A stretch of 64,000 nucleotides of DNA, from the NCBI RefSeq assembly GCF_024464595.1, contig NZ_JANHAW010000002.1:434001-498000 (forward strand), in the 5' to 3' direction. A program made the position numbers and the translations under genes. Below are positions 17,748 to 26,441 of this stretch, piece after piece (within the stretch, counting starts at the first letter, position 1; each line of letters opens with the position of its first letter). The notes below the pieces were generated by a model that had not been told where the DNA came from, did not search any database, and saw nothing but the letters and a program-made list of their open reading frames with translations. Source of the stretch: Halobellus litoreus. GTDB taxonomy: Archaea; Halobacteriota; Halobacteria; Halobacteriales; Haloferacaceae.

Positions 17748-18589
17748 GCGTCGAACACGAAACCGACGACGAGCAGCTCGACAGCAGCGTAGACGCTCGG
17801 GGGTCGTCGATCCTCTCGCGACTCCCCCTCACCGAAGAACAGTTGATTTCACTGGGTTCGCCAGTGATGTTCGTGATCCTCTGGGAAGCGACCGTCCAAT
17901 TCGGATTCCTGCCCGAGGCGTGGTTTCCGGCACCGTCTTCGATCTTCGGCACGCTAATCGAACTGATTCGGAACGGCACACTCGTGGAGAATACGGCCAT
18001 TACGCTTCGACGACTCCTCGGCGCGTTCCTGCTCGCGGCGGTTCCCGGAATCGTCCTGGGTCTCATAATGGGATTGAACGCGACCTTCAGAGCGATTATG
18101 GACCCGCTCGTGTCGATGCTGTATCCGATTCCGAAAATCGCGCTACTACCGCTTATCATCATCATCTTCGGATTCGGCGACCGGAGTATCATCGTCACGG
18201 CCAGCATCACCTCGTTCTTCATCATTCTACTCAACACGATGGCGGGCGTGCTCGAAATCGACGACGTGTTGCTCGAAGCGGCGGAGAATTTCCACGCGAG
18301 GGGGTTCCAGAAGTTCTACAAAGTGGTCCTCCCGGGCGCGATGCCGCTGATATTCACCGGGCTTCGGCTGGGGTTGGGCCTGGCACTCATCGTGACGATC
18401 GCAGCCGAGTTCATCGCCAGCGAATCGGGGCTGGGATACTTCATCCTCAACTCCTGGCAGATCCTCCGCGTCGAGTATATGTTCGCCGGGTTCATCGTCA
18501 TCGGGGTGATCGGCTCCCTTCTGACGTTGGGGGTCGAGAAACTGGGCGACCACCTGATGCCGTGGCGTGAGACGGATACGATCAGATAA
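17744..18589 (+). CDS. ABC transporter permease, nitrate/sulfonate/taurine type
   Basis: The 281-residue permease has about six transmembrane helices and a BPD_transp_1 domain. The EAA loop is visible as EAAENFHARGFQKFYKVVLPGAMPLIFTGLRLGLG (residues roughly 168-202). It follows SsuC/TauC-like lengths and begins at the ATG that overlaps the ATPase stop. The long open frame upstream in this phase is only the shadow of the ATPase. It moves the substrate delivered by an extracellular binding lipoprotein. Confidence 0.92.
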   Translation: MSVEHETDDEQLDSSVDARGSSILSRLPLTEEQLISLGSPVMFVILWEATVQFGFLPEAWFPAPSSIFGTLIELIRNGTLVENTAITLRRLLGAFLLAAVPGIVLGLIMGLNATFRAIMDPLVSMLYPIPKIALLPLIIIIFGFGDRSIIVTASITSFFIILLNTMAGVLEIDDVLLEAAENFHARGFQKFYKVVLPGAMPLIFTGLRLGLGLALIVTIAAEFIASESGLGYFILNSWQILRVEYMFAGFIVIGVIGSLLTLGVEKLGDHLMPWRETDTIR

Positions 18590-18702
18590 CCCTACCGCCG
18601 TTCCCAGTAGTCGGGCGATACTGAAAACACCCGGCTCTCGCGCTGCCGTTTCGGGCTGGGACAAACGACAGTCGTCGCCGCAGCGGCAGCTCTCGTACCG
18701 CG

Positions 18703-19086
18703 TCAGTACGTCCGGTCGGCGTACTCTTCGGCGGAGAGCACCCGCTCGTCGGTCGACGCTTCCCCGACATCGAGTTCGATCATCCACCCGTCACCGTACG
18801 GGTCGGTGTTGACGAGTTCGGGCTTCGATTCGAGAGTGTCGTTGACGGCCGTGACCGTTCCGGCCACCGGGACGTACAGTTCCGAGAGCGCCTTGATACT
18901 CTCTATCACGCCGAACTGCTCGTTCTGCTCGAACGTCGATCCGATCTCGGGAAGTTCGACGAAGACGACGTCACCGAGTTCGTCCTGCGCGAAATCGGTA
19001 ATCCCGATACGGGCCGTTCCCTCGTCTATTCGCGCCCACTCGTGGGTCTCCAAGTACTGGAGGCTCTCTGGAGTCTCGAACGACAT
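18703..19086 (-). CDS. gcvH: lipoyl carrier protein, glycine-cleavage H-protein-like (orphan)
   Basis: The 127-residue protein matches GcvH: THEWARIDEGTARIGITDFAQ, then the lipoylation loop GVIESIKALSELYVP (Lys65) and ELVNTDPYGDGWMIELD. H-protein shuttles aminomethyl groups between glycine decarboxylase and T-protein, but no gcvT or gcvP is in the window. GcvH-like carriers (LbpA) also serve sulfur oxidation in some prokaryotes. Its position among sulfonate transport and OsmC genes makes a specialised lipoyl carrier possible, though its sequence looks close to standard GcvH. Confidence 0.88.
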   Translation of the reverse strand: MSFETPESLQYLETHEWARIDEGTARIGITDFAQDELGDVVFVELPEIGSTFEQNEQFGVIESIKALSELYVPVAGTVTAVNDTLESKPELVNTDPYGDGWMIELDVGEASTDERVLSAEEYADRTY

Positions 19087-19223
19087 TGCGTTTCCCCGTA
19101 TGCGTAACTGTATTATAAATCCGTAGGGACACGCTCGTTGCGCCGCTTCAGACTGATTACCCTCACTTTTTACTGCCGAGCGCCACTCGCCGATCGCCGT
19201 CCGCTTCAGTCAAGAGGCGAAGC

Positions 19224-20420
19224 TCAGAGCTGTTCGATGCCGTACTCCTGCGTCAGGTCCGTCCGACAGACCGAGTGTAAAAAACACGTCTGTTCCGACA
19301 TATCCAGCGTTTCTCGGACGACGTCCTCGTGTTCGTCGGCGTCGATGAAGACCTGGGTCTCGATCGGCTTCGCCGCACCCGATTCCGTAGTCTCCGGATC
19401 GCTGGAGCTGAGGTGGCTGTCCTGACAGATCCGGTAGTCGGAGAGGTCTGCGTTCATCGCTTCGGCGTACCGACCGATCTGCGTCATAAAGCAGAAGCCG
19501 AGTCCCGCAGCGAGGTAGGTAGTCGCGGGAGGTGCTCGCGTTGGGCCCCCGTGTTCGTCCGGTTCGTCCGACGCGAATTCGAAGACGGTTCCCCGGGGAC
19601 TGAACAGTTCCTGGCGGACCTCTTTGATCCCGTCACTACGCTTAGTGCAGGTGACACGGACGTGTATGATCCGGTCCTGCTCGTCGGCGAAGCCGGCCGC
19701 GTCCTTCTCCGTGTACCGCTCGCTCCCCTCCGGGAGGGGTTCCGTCATCCGACCCGTGTGGCGGATGATCGGTGCCTCCTGTTCGTGATGTGGCCGCTCC
19801 AACTTCGCGAACGTCGCTTTGGGGTCGTCATCCGGAGAGCCGTCCAGTTCGGCGACGCCGTCCGGTTCGATCTCTCGCCCGTTGTGCGACAGCGAGAACA
19901 CACTGTCCCTCTCGCCCGTCAGGAGGCCGTGCGCCGGCGTCGACGTGATCGCCGCCTCGACCAGTTCGCGGACCGTCCCCTCGTCCGCGTCGGCCTGGAG
20001 CGAGACATCCAGCGACGGTTTGAGAGCGTTTCCGGTCATCGTCCCGCGGAGCAACGAGCCTTGGAGTCCATAGCGGTTGTCCAACACCAGTTCGACGTCG
20101 TCGATGTCGATCCCCCGCTCATCGGCGAGAGCGTGGAGTCGGTGCATATACGAACTAACCATCCCGGTGGCAAAGTGAGCCAACGGGGGCGGTGCCACGT
20201 CCGCCCCTCCGAGATACGGGCCCTCGTCGCTGGCGAGACGCCAGACGGTACTCGTTCGACTGTTGGAGACGATCGCCTCCTTTTGCATCTCGGAGAGACT
20301 CTGTACGTACGTCCGTTGGGATTCTGCGAGTTCGAGGGGCGGTGGAGAAAGTTCGACCGCGTCGGAGGATTCGACCTCGAAACAGGGGGGCGTGTCCATC
20401 GCTGCGAGTGGTGACGTCAT
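19224..20420 (-). CDS. double-domain OsmC-family protein (paralog 2)
   Basis: The 398-residue protein aligns by eye along its length with the 400-residue paralog at 13855. Shared phrases are MQKEAIVS, WRLASDEGPYL, VAPPPLAHFATGMVSSY, LRGTMTGNALK, YLAAGLGFCFMTQIGRYAE and the terminal QTCFLHSVCRTDL (Cys379, Cys385). The conserved tail CxLHxxC region argues for a shared redox or metal site. ATG 20420 is preferred over the in-frame ATG at 20450. The pair brackets the IclR and ABC genes, suggesting duplication and joint regulation. Confidence 0.82.
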   Translation of the reverse strand: MTSPLAAMDTPPCFEVESSDAVELSPPPLELAESQRTYVQSLSEMQKEAIVSNSRTSTVWRLASDEGPYLGGADVAPPPLAHFATGMVSSYMHRLHALADERGIDIDDVELVLDNRYGLQGSLLRGTMTGNALKPSLDVSLQADADEGTVRELVEAAITSTPAHGLLTGERDSVFSLSHNGREIEPDGVAELDGSPDDDPKATFAKLERPHHEQEAPIIRHTGRMTEPLPEGSERYTEKDAAGFADEQDRIIHVRVTCTKRSDGIKEVRQELFSPRGTVFEFASDEPDEHGGPTRAPPATTYLAAGLGFCFMTQIGRYAEAMNADLSDYRICQDSHLSSSDPETTESGAAKPIETQVFIDADEHEDVVRETLDMSEQTCFLHSVCRTDLTQEYGIEQL

Positions 20421-20669
20421 AGCTGGTGAGCCTCTGCGTGTCGGCAACACGTTCCCTTCAAAAATACTTTTTCCTTGGTCTTATATACCTGAACTGCCGC
20501 GACCGCCGCGGTCCGGAACGACGGACATCGAGGTCGACGGTTCCGCGTGGAACCGCGCGACTGAGGGCGTTCCCGGCGATTTTCAGGCGGAGACACTCCG
20601 GCGAGCAGTTCAGCACTGCAGGGTGGTCGTCGGGAATCGTCTCTTCGACGAGACGGCGTACGTCGCTAG

Positions 20670-20684
20670 TTTGTATTTAACAAA
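20670..20684. promoter_or_regulatory. palindrome TTTGT-N5-ACAAA, copy 1 (putative operator)
   Basis: The 15-mer TTTGTATTTAACAAA has perfect 5-bp arms. A second copy with the same arms lies 229 bp downstream. A dimeric winged-helix protein such as IclR could bind here (inference). Confidence 0.5.
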
Positions 20685-20898
20685 AAATTGGGTAGAGACG
20701 CGAACGTACTAACAGACGTACAAATGTGAGGACTGAGCGTTGCCGTGCGTACGCGCCGATTGCGAACGATGGCCTCTGCTCTATTCCACGTGAAAACGCG
20801 GCGCTCCTACCCGAGTGGCGGGCCCAGAGAGACGACAGACGGTTGTCGTGCGGCCGCGACACTCGTCCACTAGTTCGACAGCGATCAAAAACGTCTGG

Positions 20899-20913
20899 TT
20901 TGTAAATAACAAA
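20899..20913. promoter_or_regulatory. palindrome TTTGT-N5-ACAAA, copy 2 (putative operator)
   Basis: The 15-mer TTTGTAAATAACAAA repeats the arms of copy 1 and lies about 80 bp upstream of the TATA box of the binding-protein gene. Confidence 0.5.
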
Positions 20914-20990
20914 ATGTGATCCAGCGGTCGGAGGCTTCGAGAGCAGGACTCGAGGAACGAGACCGCCGACTTCGCCCACGGGCACACAAG

Positions 20991-21000
20991 TTTTATATAT
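20991..21000 (+). promoter_or_regulatory. TATA box for the ABC binding-protein gene
   Basis: TTTTATATAT lies about 30 bp before ATG 21028, the best match to a haloarchaeal TATA box in this block, and predicts a leader of only a few bases. Confidence 0.6.
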
Positions 21001-21027
21001 CATAGATTAACATTAGGATACAGTACT

Positions 21028-22146
21028 ATGAGCAGCGATAGTCACAGTGAAACCATCCGGCGGCGTCGCTTTCTCAAACTCGGGGTCGCCGTCTCGACCC
21101 CACTGTTGGCGGGATGTGCAGGGGGGGCCGACGATTCCGGGACCGAGACTGCGACCGACACCGAATCGAGCGGAGACGAGGGCGGCGGTGGGACGACGAG
21201 CGGCGGAACGACGACGATGCAACAGGCCACGGAGGTGACGATCGGATACATCCCGTCGATGGCCCACGCGCCGTTGCAGAAACCGAGCTACGCCGGTGGA
21301 TTCGAGGAAGCCGGGATCGAACCGACATACCAAGCGGTCGCGGGGAGTTCGAGACTGTTCAGTTTCCTCGCTGCGGGGGACCTGGACGTCGCCGGTGCGG
21401 CTGTCGGGGCCGCCGCGCACAATTCCCTCAACCGAGATCTTCCGGTCGAGGTCGTCGCACCGCTACACTCGTATCCACCCGACCCCGAGGCCGCCGGACC
21501 GGATCCGCTGCTGGTGAGCGCGGCGTCGGGTATCACGGAGATCAGCGAACTCAAGGGCGAAACGATTGGCGTGAACACGCAGGGCTCGGCGATCCAGTGG
21601 GCCAACCATGCGGCACTCCAGACGGCGGGGCTCTCGATAGAGGACGTCAATCAGCGGACGATGCCGTTCCCCGATATGATCCCGGCGATGCAGAACGGAT
21701 CGATCGTCGGCGGCGTGATCCCCGAACCGCTCGCGACCGTCGCGAGCCAACGTATCGAAGTGAATCGACTCGCGGGGAACATCTTGCCGGGGGCGCTCCT
21801 CACCGCGACAAGTTACAACACGGACTGGGCGGAATCGAACCCAGAGGCCGCCGACGCGTTTATGACTGAATACCTGCGGGGCGCTCGCGCCATTCAGGGA
21901 CGCTGGACCGCCGAAGAGAACCTCCAAATGATCGCCGATTACATGGACGTTCCGACAGACCTGATCGAGTCCGCCGGGAAGCCGTACATCGATCCGAATC
22001 TGGAAATCGATCGGGAGTCACTCGCAGACATCGAATCGTTCCTGATGGACCGAGGCCAACTCGACTACGACGCTCCGCTGGAGTACGAGCAGAAGGTCAA
22101 CGATAGCTATCGGCAGCACGCGCTGGAAACACTCGGCGAAGTCTGA
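21028..22146 (+). CDS. ABC substrate-binding lipoprotein, SsuA/NMT1-like (Tat-exported)
   Basis: The 372-residue protein has a twin-arginine signal (RRRRFLKLGVAVSTPLLAGC has the RR pair, with lipobox LAGC), a Thr/Ser/Glu/Gly-rich tether, and an SsuA/NrtA/THI5-type domain beginning VTIGYIPSMAHAPLQ, with LKGETIGVNTQGSA. It should capture a small anion (sulfonate, nitrate, cyanate or thiamine precursor) outside the cell and hand it to the permease at 17744. It is unusual that it is separated from its ATPase and permease by gcvH and an osmC gene on the other strand. Confidence 0.9.
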   Translation: MSSDSHSETIRRRRFLKLGVAVSTPLLAGCAGGADDSGTETATDTESSGDEGGGGTTSGGTTTMQQATEVTIGYIPSMAHAPLQKPSYAGGFEEAGIEPTYQAVAGSSRLFSFLAAGDLDVAGAAVGAAAHNSLNRDLPVEVVAPLHSYPPDPEAAGPDPLLVSAASGITEISELKGETIGVNTQGSAIQWANHAALQTAGLSIEDVNQRTMPFPDMIPAMQNGSIVGGVIPEPLATVASQRIEVNRLAGNILPGALLTATSYNTDWAESNPEAADAFMTEYLRGARAIQGRWTAEENLQMIADYMDVPTDLIESAGKPYIDPNLEIDRESLADIESFLMDRGQLDYDAPLEYEQKVNDSYRQHALETLGEV

Positions 22147-22412
22147 GTACGATGCCCGATCCGGAAAAACTATATAGATTTTGTATCCTCAGAACCGATC
22201 GTATAATCGTGTTTTAGCGGCTAAAAAGGATAAATCAGGGTCCTTGGTGCTCTCAATCTCGTTTTAGAACCTAACTATATATTATCTGGTCCGTAAGAAC
22301 AGTACGCGAAATCGACGACGGATCCGCCGACCTTACGGACCGAAGTGACGCGAACGTTACCCGGTTACCGAGCGGTTCGCTAACGATTAACAGGGTAGAA
22401 CCGCTACTATCG

Positions 22413-22760
22413 ATGATGGAGACGAATTCTACGCGGTCGGCGGAGCAGTCGGCGGCAGCGGCCGAGGAGATCACAGAGGAAGAGGCCTTCGACCGACTGA
22501 TCCGCGAAGAACGGCAGGTCCTCGTGGACTTCTACGCGGACTGGTGCGGTCCCTGTCAGTTGATGGCCGAAACGGTGGAGGAACTCGCAGCGGAGTGCGA
22601 CGCGGCGGTCGTCAAAATCGACACCGAGACGCTTCCGCAGGTGGCCCATCAGTACGGCGTGCAGTCGATACCGACGTTTCTCGTTCTCGACGACGGCGAC
22701 GTCGTAGACCGACTGGTGGGGGTGCAGAACAAGGAGGCCTTGGCGCGACTCGTCGAATGA
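22413..22760 (+). CDS. trxA: thioredoxin
   Basis: The 115-residue protein is a classical thioredoxin with active site WCGPC (Cys45, Cys48), the buried-Asp strand VLVDFYADW, cis-proline SIPTFLV and the tail VGVQNKEALARLV. An acidic N-terminal extension of about 20 residues is typical of haloarchaea. It reduces protein disulfides in the cytoplasm and could regenerate the peroxiredoxin and OsmC proteins in this block. A GC-poor gap of about 266 bases separates it from the binding-protein gene. Confidence 0.93.
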   Translation: MMETNSTRSAEQSAAAAEEITEEEAFDRLIREERQVLVDFYADWCGPCQLMAETVEELAAECDAAVVKIDTETLPQVAHQYGVQSIPTFLVLDDGDVVDRLVGVQNKEALARLVE

Positions 22761-22938
22761 CTGTCGAGAGGTGCACCCACGTCGAGGGCGGCGCTCGGAC
22801 GAGAGTGGCTGGGCCTTCGGACAGAACCCACTGAGGAGGTGACCGCTCGCTCACTTGAGGATTTTAGCGGTTGCAGCGACATCGTACGAACACGATGTCG
22901 AAAGTCCCAGCCGCTAGATCGGGTGACCCGCCAGAGAG

Positions 22939-23823
22939 ATGAGCCCGGAGACGCCCTCTGGCCGGCTCCATAGCGTCCTCGAACTCGGAGCGAACCTTCG
23001 GGGCGCGTTCGCCGACCTGCTCTCACAGGAGTTTTCCTACTCGACGGGGCACGCCGCCGCGATCCTGAGCGGGTGCCTGTTCGCGCCGTCGCTTCTGACC
23101 TTCTGGTTCGTCAACGGGCTCCTCGATTTCTCGACCGCCGTCGCTATCGGTGCAGTGGCCACCCCGGCCGGACTGCAGGTGCGATTGCTCGCGTACGTTC
23201 TCCTCGTACCGACGTTCCTGATCGCGAGGGCCGTCGTCCACCTGCTTCACCCGGTTCACCGGGCGCAAGTCCTGGACGGGTCGTGCCCGAACACGCAACT
23301 TCTCAGCCTCGACTGGGTCAGTATGGGCATCCTCGCGACGGGGCTTCCCCTGGCGCTACAGAACTTCGGACCCTGGATCGGGATGAACGCGGTGTTCGTG
23401 TTCGGCGTGTTCGTCCTTCCGCGTGCGCTTCCCGACCGTAGAGCGGAAGGCGTCAAGCTCGTCGCCCTCGTCCTCGGTGGACTCGTCTTCCTGTACGCGA
23501 ACTACGGTGCGACACTGACCGGGGTGCCGCACCCGTCGACGATCCTCGGCCCGGTCGCGACGTTTTCGCTCGGGGACGCCACGACGGAGCGGCTGTTCCG
23601 GTTCGCCAACAGCGTCGTCTTCGGTCCCTTGGTGATCGGACTGTTCGGGATCGCGATGAACCACCTCCTGACGAGACCGGAACTCGCCGAGATCCCGGTC
23701 GTTCGGCACACCCTGCCACGGCGTGATCCCGACGCGGTCGTCCTGACGAGTGCGGTGTTCGGGACCGCGTTCTACCTCGTCGTCGTCGCGGTCGTGACCG
23801 GGACTCTGGTGGTGGTTCCGTAG
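22939..23823 (+). CDS. multi-pass membrane protein of unknown function
   Basis: The 294-residue protein has about seven hydrophobic segments. Recognisable pieces are SYSTGHAAAILSGCLFAPSLLTFWFVNG near residue 33-60 and a central NFGPWIGMNAVFVFGVFVLPRALPD. I do not recognise the family. No transporter signature or enzyme motif stands out. It lies between thioredoxin and a cupin gene, with its own upstream gap of about 180 bases. Confidence 0.75.
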   Translation: MSPETPSGRLHSVLELGANLRGAFADLLSQEFSYSTGHAAAILSGCLFAPSLLTFWFVNGLLDFSTAVAIGAVATPAGLQVRLLAYVLLVPTFLIARAVVHLLHPVHRAQVLDGSCPNTQLLSLDWVSMGILATGLPLALQNFGPWIGMNAVFVFGVFVLPRALPDRRAEGVKLVALVLGGLVFLYANYGATLTGVPHPSTILGPVATFSLGDATTERLFRFANSVVFGPLVIGLFGIAMNHLLTRPELAEIPVVRHTLPRRDPDAVVLTSAVFGTAFYLVVVAVVTGTLVVVP

Positions 23824-23932
23824 CTGTCGCGATCGGTCGACTCCGAGTACTCGCCGATCCGCCGCCCTGTCGTCGGTCGGTCACACGGACCCGCCTCCGG
23901 GTTTTATTGCGTTCCCAGTAGACGAGGCACCG

Positions 23933-24307
23933 ATGGCTGACCAGTACGAGATGATCGAGGTCGAGGCGGCTGAACTGGAGCTCTCGGAGAAGTCCGGGAC
24001 GCGGAATATCGACCTGGGTGAGGCCCTAGGGTGCGAGAAGATGCGACCCAGAATGTGGTTCGTCGAGCCGGGACACGACCGCAAGCGGTATCATTCCCAC
24101 GAGGAGCAAGAGGAGTTCTACTACGTGCTCTCGGGACCGGGCCGAATGCGGATCGCCGGCGAGACGCACACGATACCGGAGGGGACTGCGGTTAGGATCT
24201 CGCCGGAAACGCCTCGAAAGACGTTCAACGACACCGACCGCGAACACGTCTGGTTGGTCGTCGGGGCCCCCGCCGTCGAGGACCCGGGAATCGTCCACGA
24301 GGAGTGA
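23933..24307 (+). CDS. cupin-domain protein
   Basis: The 124-residue protein has a single cupin barrel. Motif 1 is seen in GHDRKRYHSHEEQEEFYYVLSG (HxH and Glu metal ligands), and motif 2 region in TIPEGTAVRISPETPRKTFND, which lacks the usual final His pattern in part. The role (metal-dependent enzyme or small-molecule binder) is not decided by sequence. A TATA-like GTTTTATTG at about 23900-23908 precedes ATG 23933 by about 29 bp, fitting a leaderless gene. Confidence 0.85.
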   Translation: MADQYEMIEVEAAELELSEKSGTRNIDLGEALGCEKMRPRMWFVEPGHDRKRYHSHEEQEEFYYVLSGPGRMRIAGETHTIPEGTAVRISPETPRKTFNDTDREHVWLVVGAPAVEDPGIVHEE

Positions 24308-24523
24308 GCCTCTCGTCGATCGACGGTCGGCGGGTCTTGCTGCGCGGTGTGGGGTCGACGGGGAACCGCGACCCTTCTCCGAGTCGTGCGCTCGGCGCCG
24401 ACGTCCGCGAACGGCGACTCGATGCTCGAATCGGATCCGGACGGTCTCGAGTGCGGAGAGTCGTGAGATACGATACCATAGTACTATCGCACTCGGGCGT
24501 TCGTCACGCATCGCTGGGGCGCG

Positions 24524-24529
24524 TATATA
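24524..24529 (+). promoter_or_regulatory. TATA box for the ABM-domain gene
   Basis: TATATA lies about 28 bp before ATG 24555, predicting a leaderless transcript. Confidence 0.55.
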
Positions 24530-24554
24530 CCAATCGCGACCGTATCGCGTAGGT

Positions 24555-24860
24555 ATGATCGTTCTTGATGCGGTCTTTCCGATCGATCCCCAGAAACGCG
24601 AGGAAGCGATAGAGCTGTTCGGAGCGGTCGCCGAAGCGTCACGGGCCGAAGACGGGGTACTCGAGTACCGCGTCGCGGCGGGCATCGACGACGAGAACCG
24701 GTTCCAGTTCTTCGAGCGCTACGAGGACGACGCGGCCTTCGCCGCTCACGGAGAGTCCGAACACGTCGAGCGGCTCGGAGCGGAGCTTCCGGACCTGCTG
24801 GCGGGCGAACCCGAGGTCACTCGATTCGACGTCGACTCGGCGTCGGCTGTCGAACTGTAA
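24555..24860 (+). CDS. ABM-domain protein (putative quinol monooxygenase-like)
   Basis: The 101-residue protein matches the antibiotic-biosynthesis-monooxygenase (dimeric alpha-beta barrel) family: an opening strand IVLDAVFPIDPQKREEAIELF, EDGVLEYRVAAGIDD, FQFFERYEDDAAFAAH and a final strand. Members such as YgiN oxidise quinols or related aromatics without cofactors; many have unknown function. It is a cytoplasmic dimer in known cases. It stands alone between a cupin gene and an MFS transporter. Confidence 0.88.
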   Translation: MIVLDAVFPIDPQKREEAIELFGAVAEASRAEDGVLEYRVAAGIDDENRFQFFERYEDDAAFAAHGESEHVERLGAELPDLLAGEPEVTRFDVDSASAVEL

Positions 24861-24923
24861 CTCGGCTACCCGGCGGTTACCGACAGTTTTTGTCACTCCT
24901 CGCCATCGGGGAGGACACCCAGA

Positions 24924-26135
24924 ATGGAGTCGCGGAAACGTCGGGTGCTGGCGGTGATCGCAGCGGCCGAACTACTGGCGATGTCGCTCTGGTTCAGCGC
25001 GACGGCCGCCGCTCCCGAGTTGGCCGGCGAGTGGGGGCTGACGGCCGCCGAGACGGCCTGGCTCACGATCGCCGTGCAGTTGGGATTCGTCGCGGGTGCG
25101 CTCGTCTCGTCGGTTCTGACGTTGTCTGACGTGGTGCCGCCTCGGTACCTCTTCGCGGGTTCGGCCGTCGGCGGTGCGGCCTGCACGGCGGCGATCGCGG
25201 GATTCGTCGACACGGCGATGCCGGCCATCGTACTGCGGTTCCTGACGGGGGTGACGCTCGCCGGCGTCTACCCCCCGGGAATGAAGATACTGACCGGCTG
25301 GTTCAGAGACGGACGTGGGTTCGCGATCGGCGTGTTAGTGGGGGCACTGACCGTCGGATCGGCGCTCCCGCACCTCCTCCGGGCGCTCGGCGGCGTCGGC
25401 AGTCCGAGAGTCGTCCTGTACGGCGCTGCCCTGTTGGCGACAGTGGGTGGATTGTTGGCGCTGTTGGTGGAACCGGGACCGTATCAGGCACCGACCGCAC
25501 CGTTCGATCCCGGTGCGATCGGCCGGATGCTGCGGGACCGCGGAACGATGCTCGCGAACGGGGGGTACTTCGGGCATATGTGGGAGCTCTATGCGGTCTG
25601 GACGTGGATCCCCGCGTATCTCGTCGCGAGCATCGCCGCCAACGGCGGGAGCGGTGCGTCCTCCGGAGTGGCGTCACTGTTGGCGTTCAGTGCCATCGCA
25701 GTCGGCGGCGTCGGTGCCGTGTCCGCGGGGGTGGCCGCCGATCGGTTCGGACGAACGACCGTGACCATCGTGAGTATGGGTATCAGCGGCGTCGCCTGCG
25801 TCGCCGCGGGGCTGCTGTTCGGCTCCTCGCTGTATCTCCTTGCCCCGTTCGTGCTGATCTGGGGGGTCGCCATCGTCGCCGACTCGGCGCAGTTCTCCGC
25901 GGCGGTGTCGGAACTGGCGGAGGAGTCCTACGTCGGGACGGCGCTCACGCTGCAGACCGCGATCGGGTTTCTGCTCACCACGATATCCATCCAACTGATC
26001 CCGGTAGTCGTCGACGCCGTCGGCTGGCGGTGGGCGTTCGCTCCCCTGGCGATCGGCCCCGCGATCGGGACGCTCTCGATGCTCCGCCTCAGGGGCCTTC
26101 CCGACGCCTCGAAGTTAGCAGGCGGCCGCAAGTGA
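24924..26135 (+). CDS. MFS transporter
   Basis: The 403-residue protein has about twelve hydrophobic helices and an MFS loop 2-3 version, with FLTGVTLAGVYPPGMKILTGWF and ADRFGRTTVTIVSM in the second half. It resembles nitrate/nitrite-like or sugar-phosphate-like antiporter branches in general layout but cannot be assigned a substrate. ATG 24924 starts just before the first helix (RVLAVIAAAELLAMSLWFS). Confidence 0.88.
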   Translation: MESRKRRVLAVIAAAELLAMSLWFSATAAAPELAGEWGLTAAETAWLTIAVQLGFVAGALVSSVLTLSDVVPPRYLFAGSAVGGAACTAAIAGFVDTAMPAIVLRFLTGVTLAGVYPPGMKILTGWFRDGRGFAIGVLVGALTVGSALPHLLRALGGVGSPRVVLYGAALLATVGGLLALLVEPGPYQAPTAPFDPGAIGRMLRDRGTMLANGGYFGHMWELYAVWTWIPAYLVASIAANGGSGASSGVASLLAFSAIAVGGVGAVSAGVAADRFGRTTVTIVSMGISGVACVAAGLLFGSSLYLLAPFVLIWGVAIVADSAQFSAAVSELAEESYVGTALTLQTAIGFLLTTISIQLIPVVVDAVGWRWAFAPLAIGPAIGTLSMLRLRGLPDASKLAGGRK

Positions 26136-26441
26136 CTGCTGTCCCAACGAGCTTCGGACTGACGGGTCGCTCGTCGGGACCGACGGTCCGGTCAGTCGGG
26201 CGTCATCGGTACGGGATTCGAGAGGCGGGGCGCGGCTTGTCGCCCGTCTCGGGAGGTCCGATGCGACGGAGGTTGGACTCAGGTGCTGGGCGACCCGTCC
26301 GGCACACGGAACCCCGACCGGAACCCTGACGCCACGGCGCGGCCCGGTCGCCGATCGGAGGTGAGGTGTTCGACGGGCCCATTGGGGTGCCGCTATCGCC
26401 CCGAAGGTGCGAGACGGTCACACGCACCCGGCACCTTCATT
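26136..26441. other. 306-bp gap between MFS and GH15 genes
   Basis: GC-rich and without a supported gene. An open frame in phase with the GH15 gene crosses it, but its residues are arginine- and proline-rich as in non-coding GC-rich DNA. A weak TATA-like TTCATTATG sits just before the GH15 start. Confidence 0.4.

Larger units (their letters stand above)
20421..21027. other. 607-bp intergenic regulatory region between OsmC paralog 2 and the binding protein
   Basis: The gap lies between divergent genes. It holds two copies of a perfect 15-bp inverted repeat (annotated separately), AT-rich patches, a TATA-like box at 20991-21000 for the binding protein, and TTATATA at 20481-20487 that could serve either strand. 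No gene-like frame is convincing. Its length and palindromes make it the richest candidate control region in this block. Confidence 0.6.

Noticed and set aside
22757-22834. 25-codon frame overlapping the thioredoxin stop
   Set aside because: The peptide has no pattern, and a four-base overlap alone is weak evidence.
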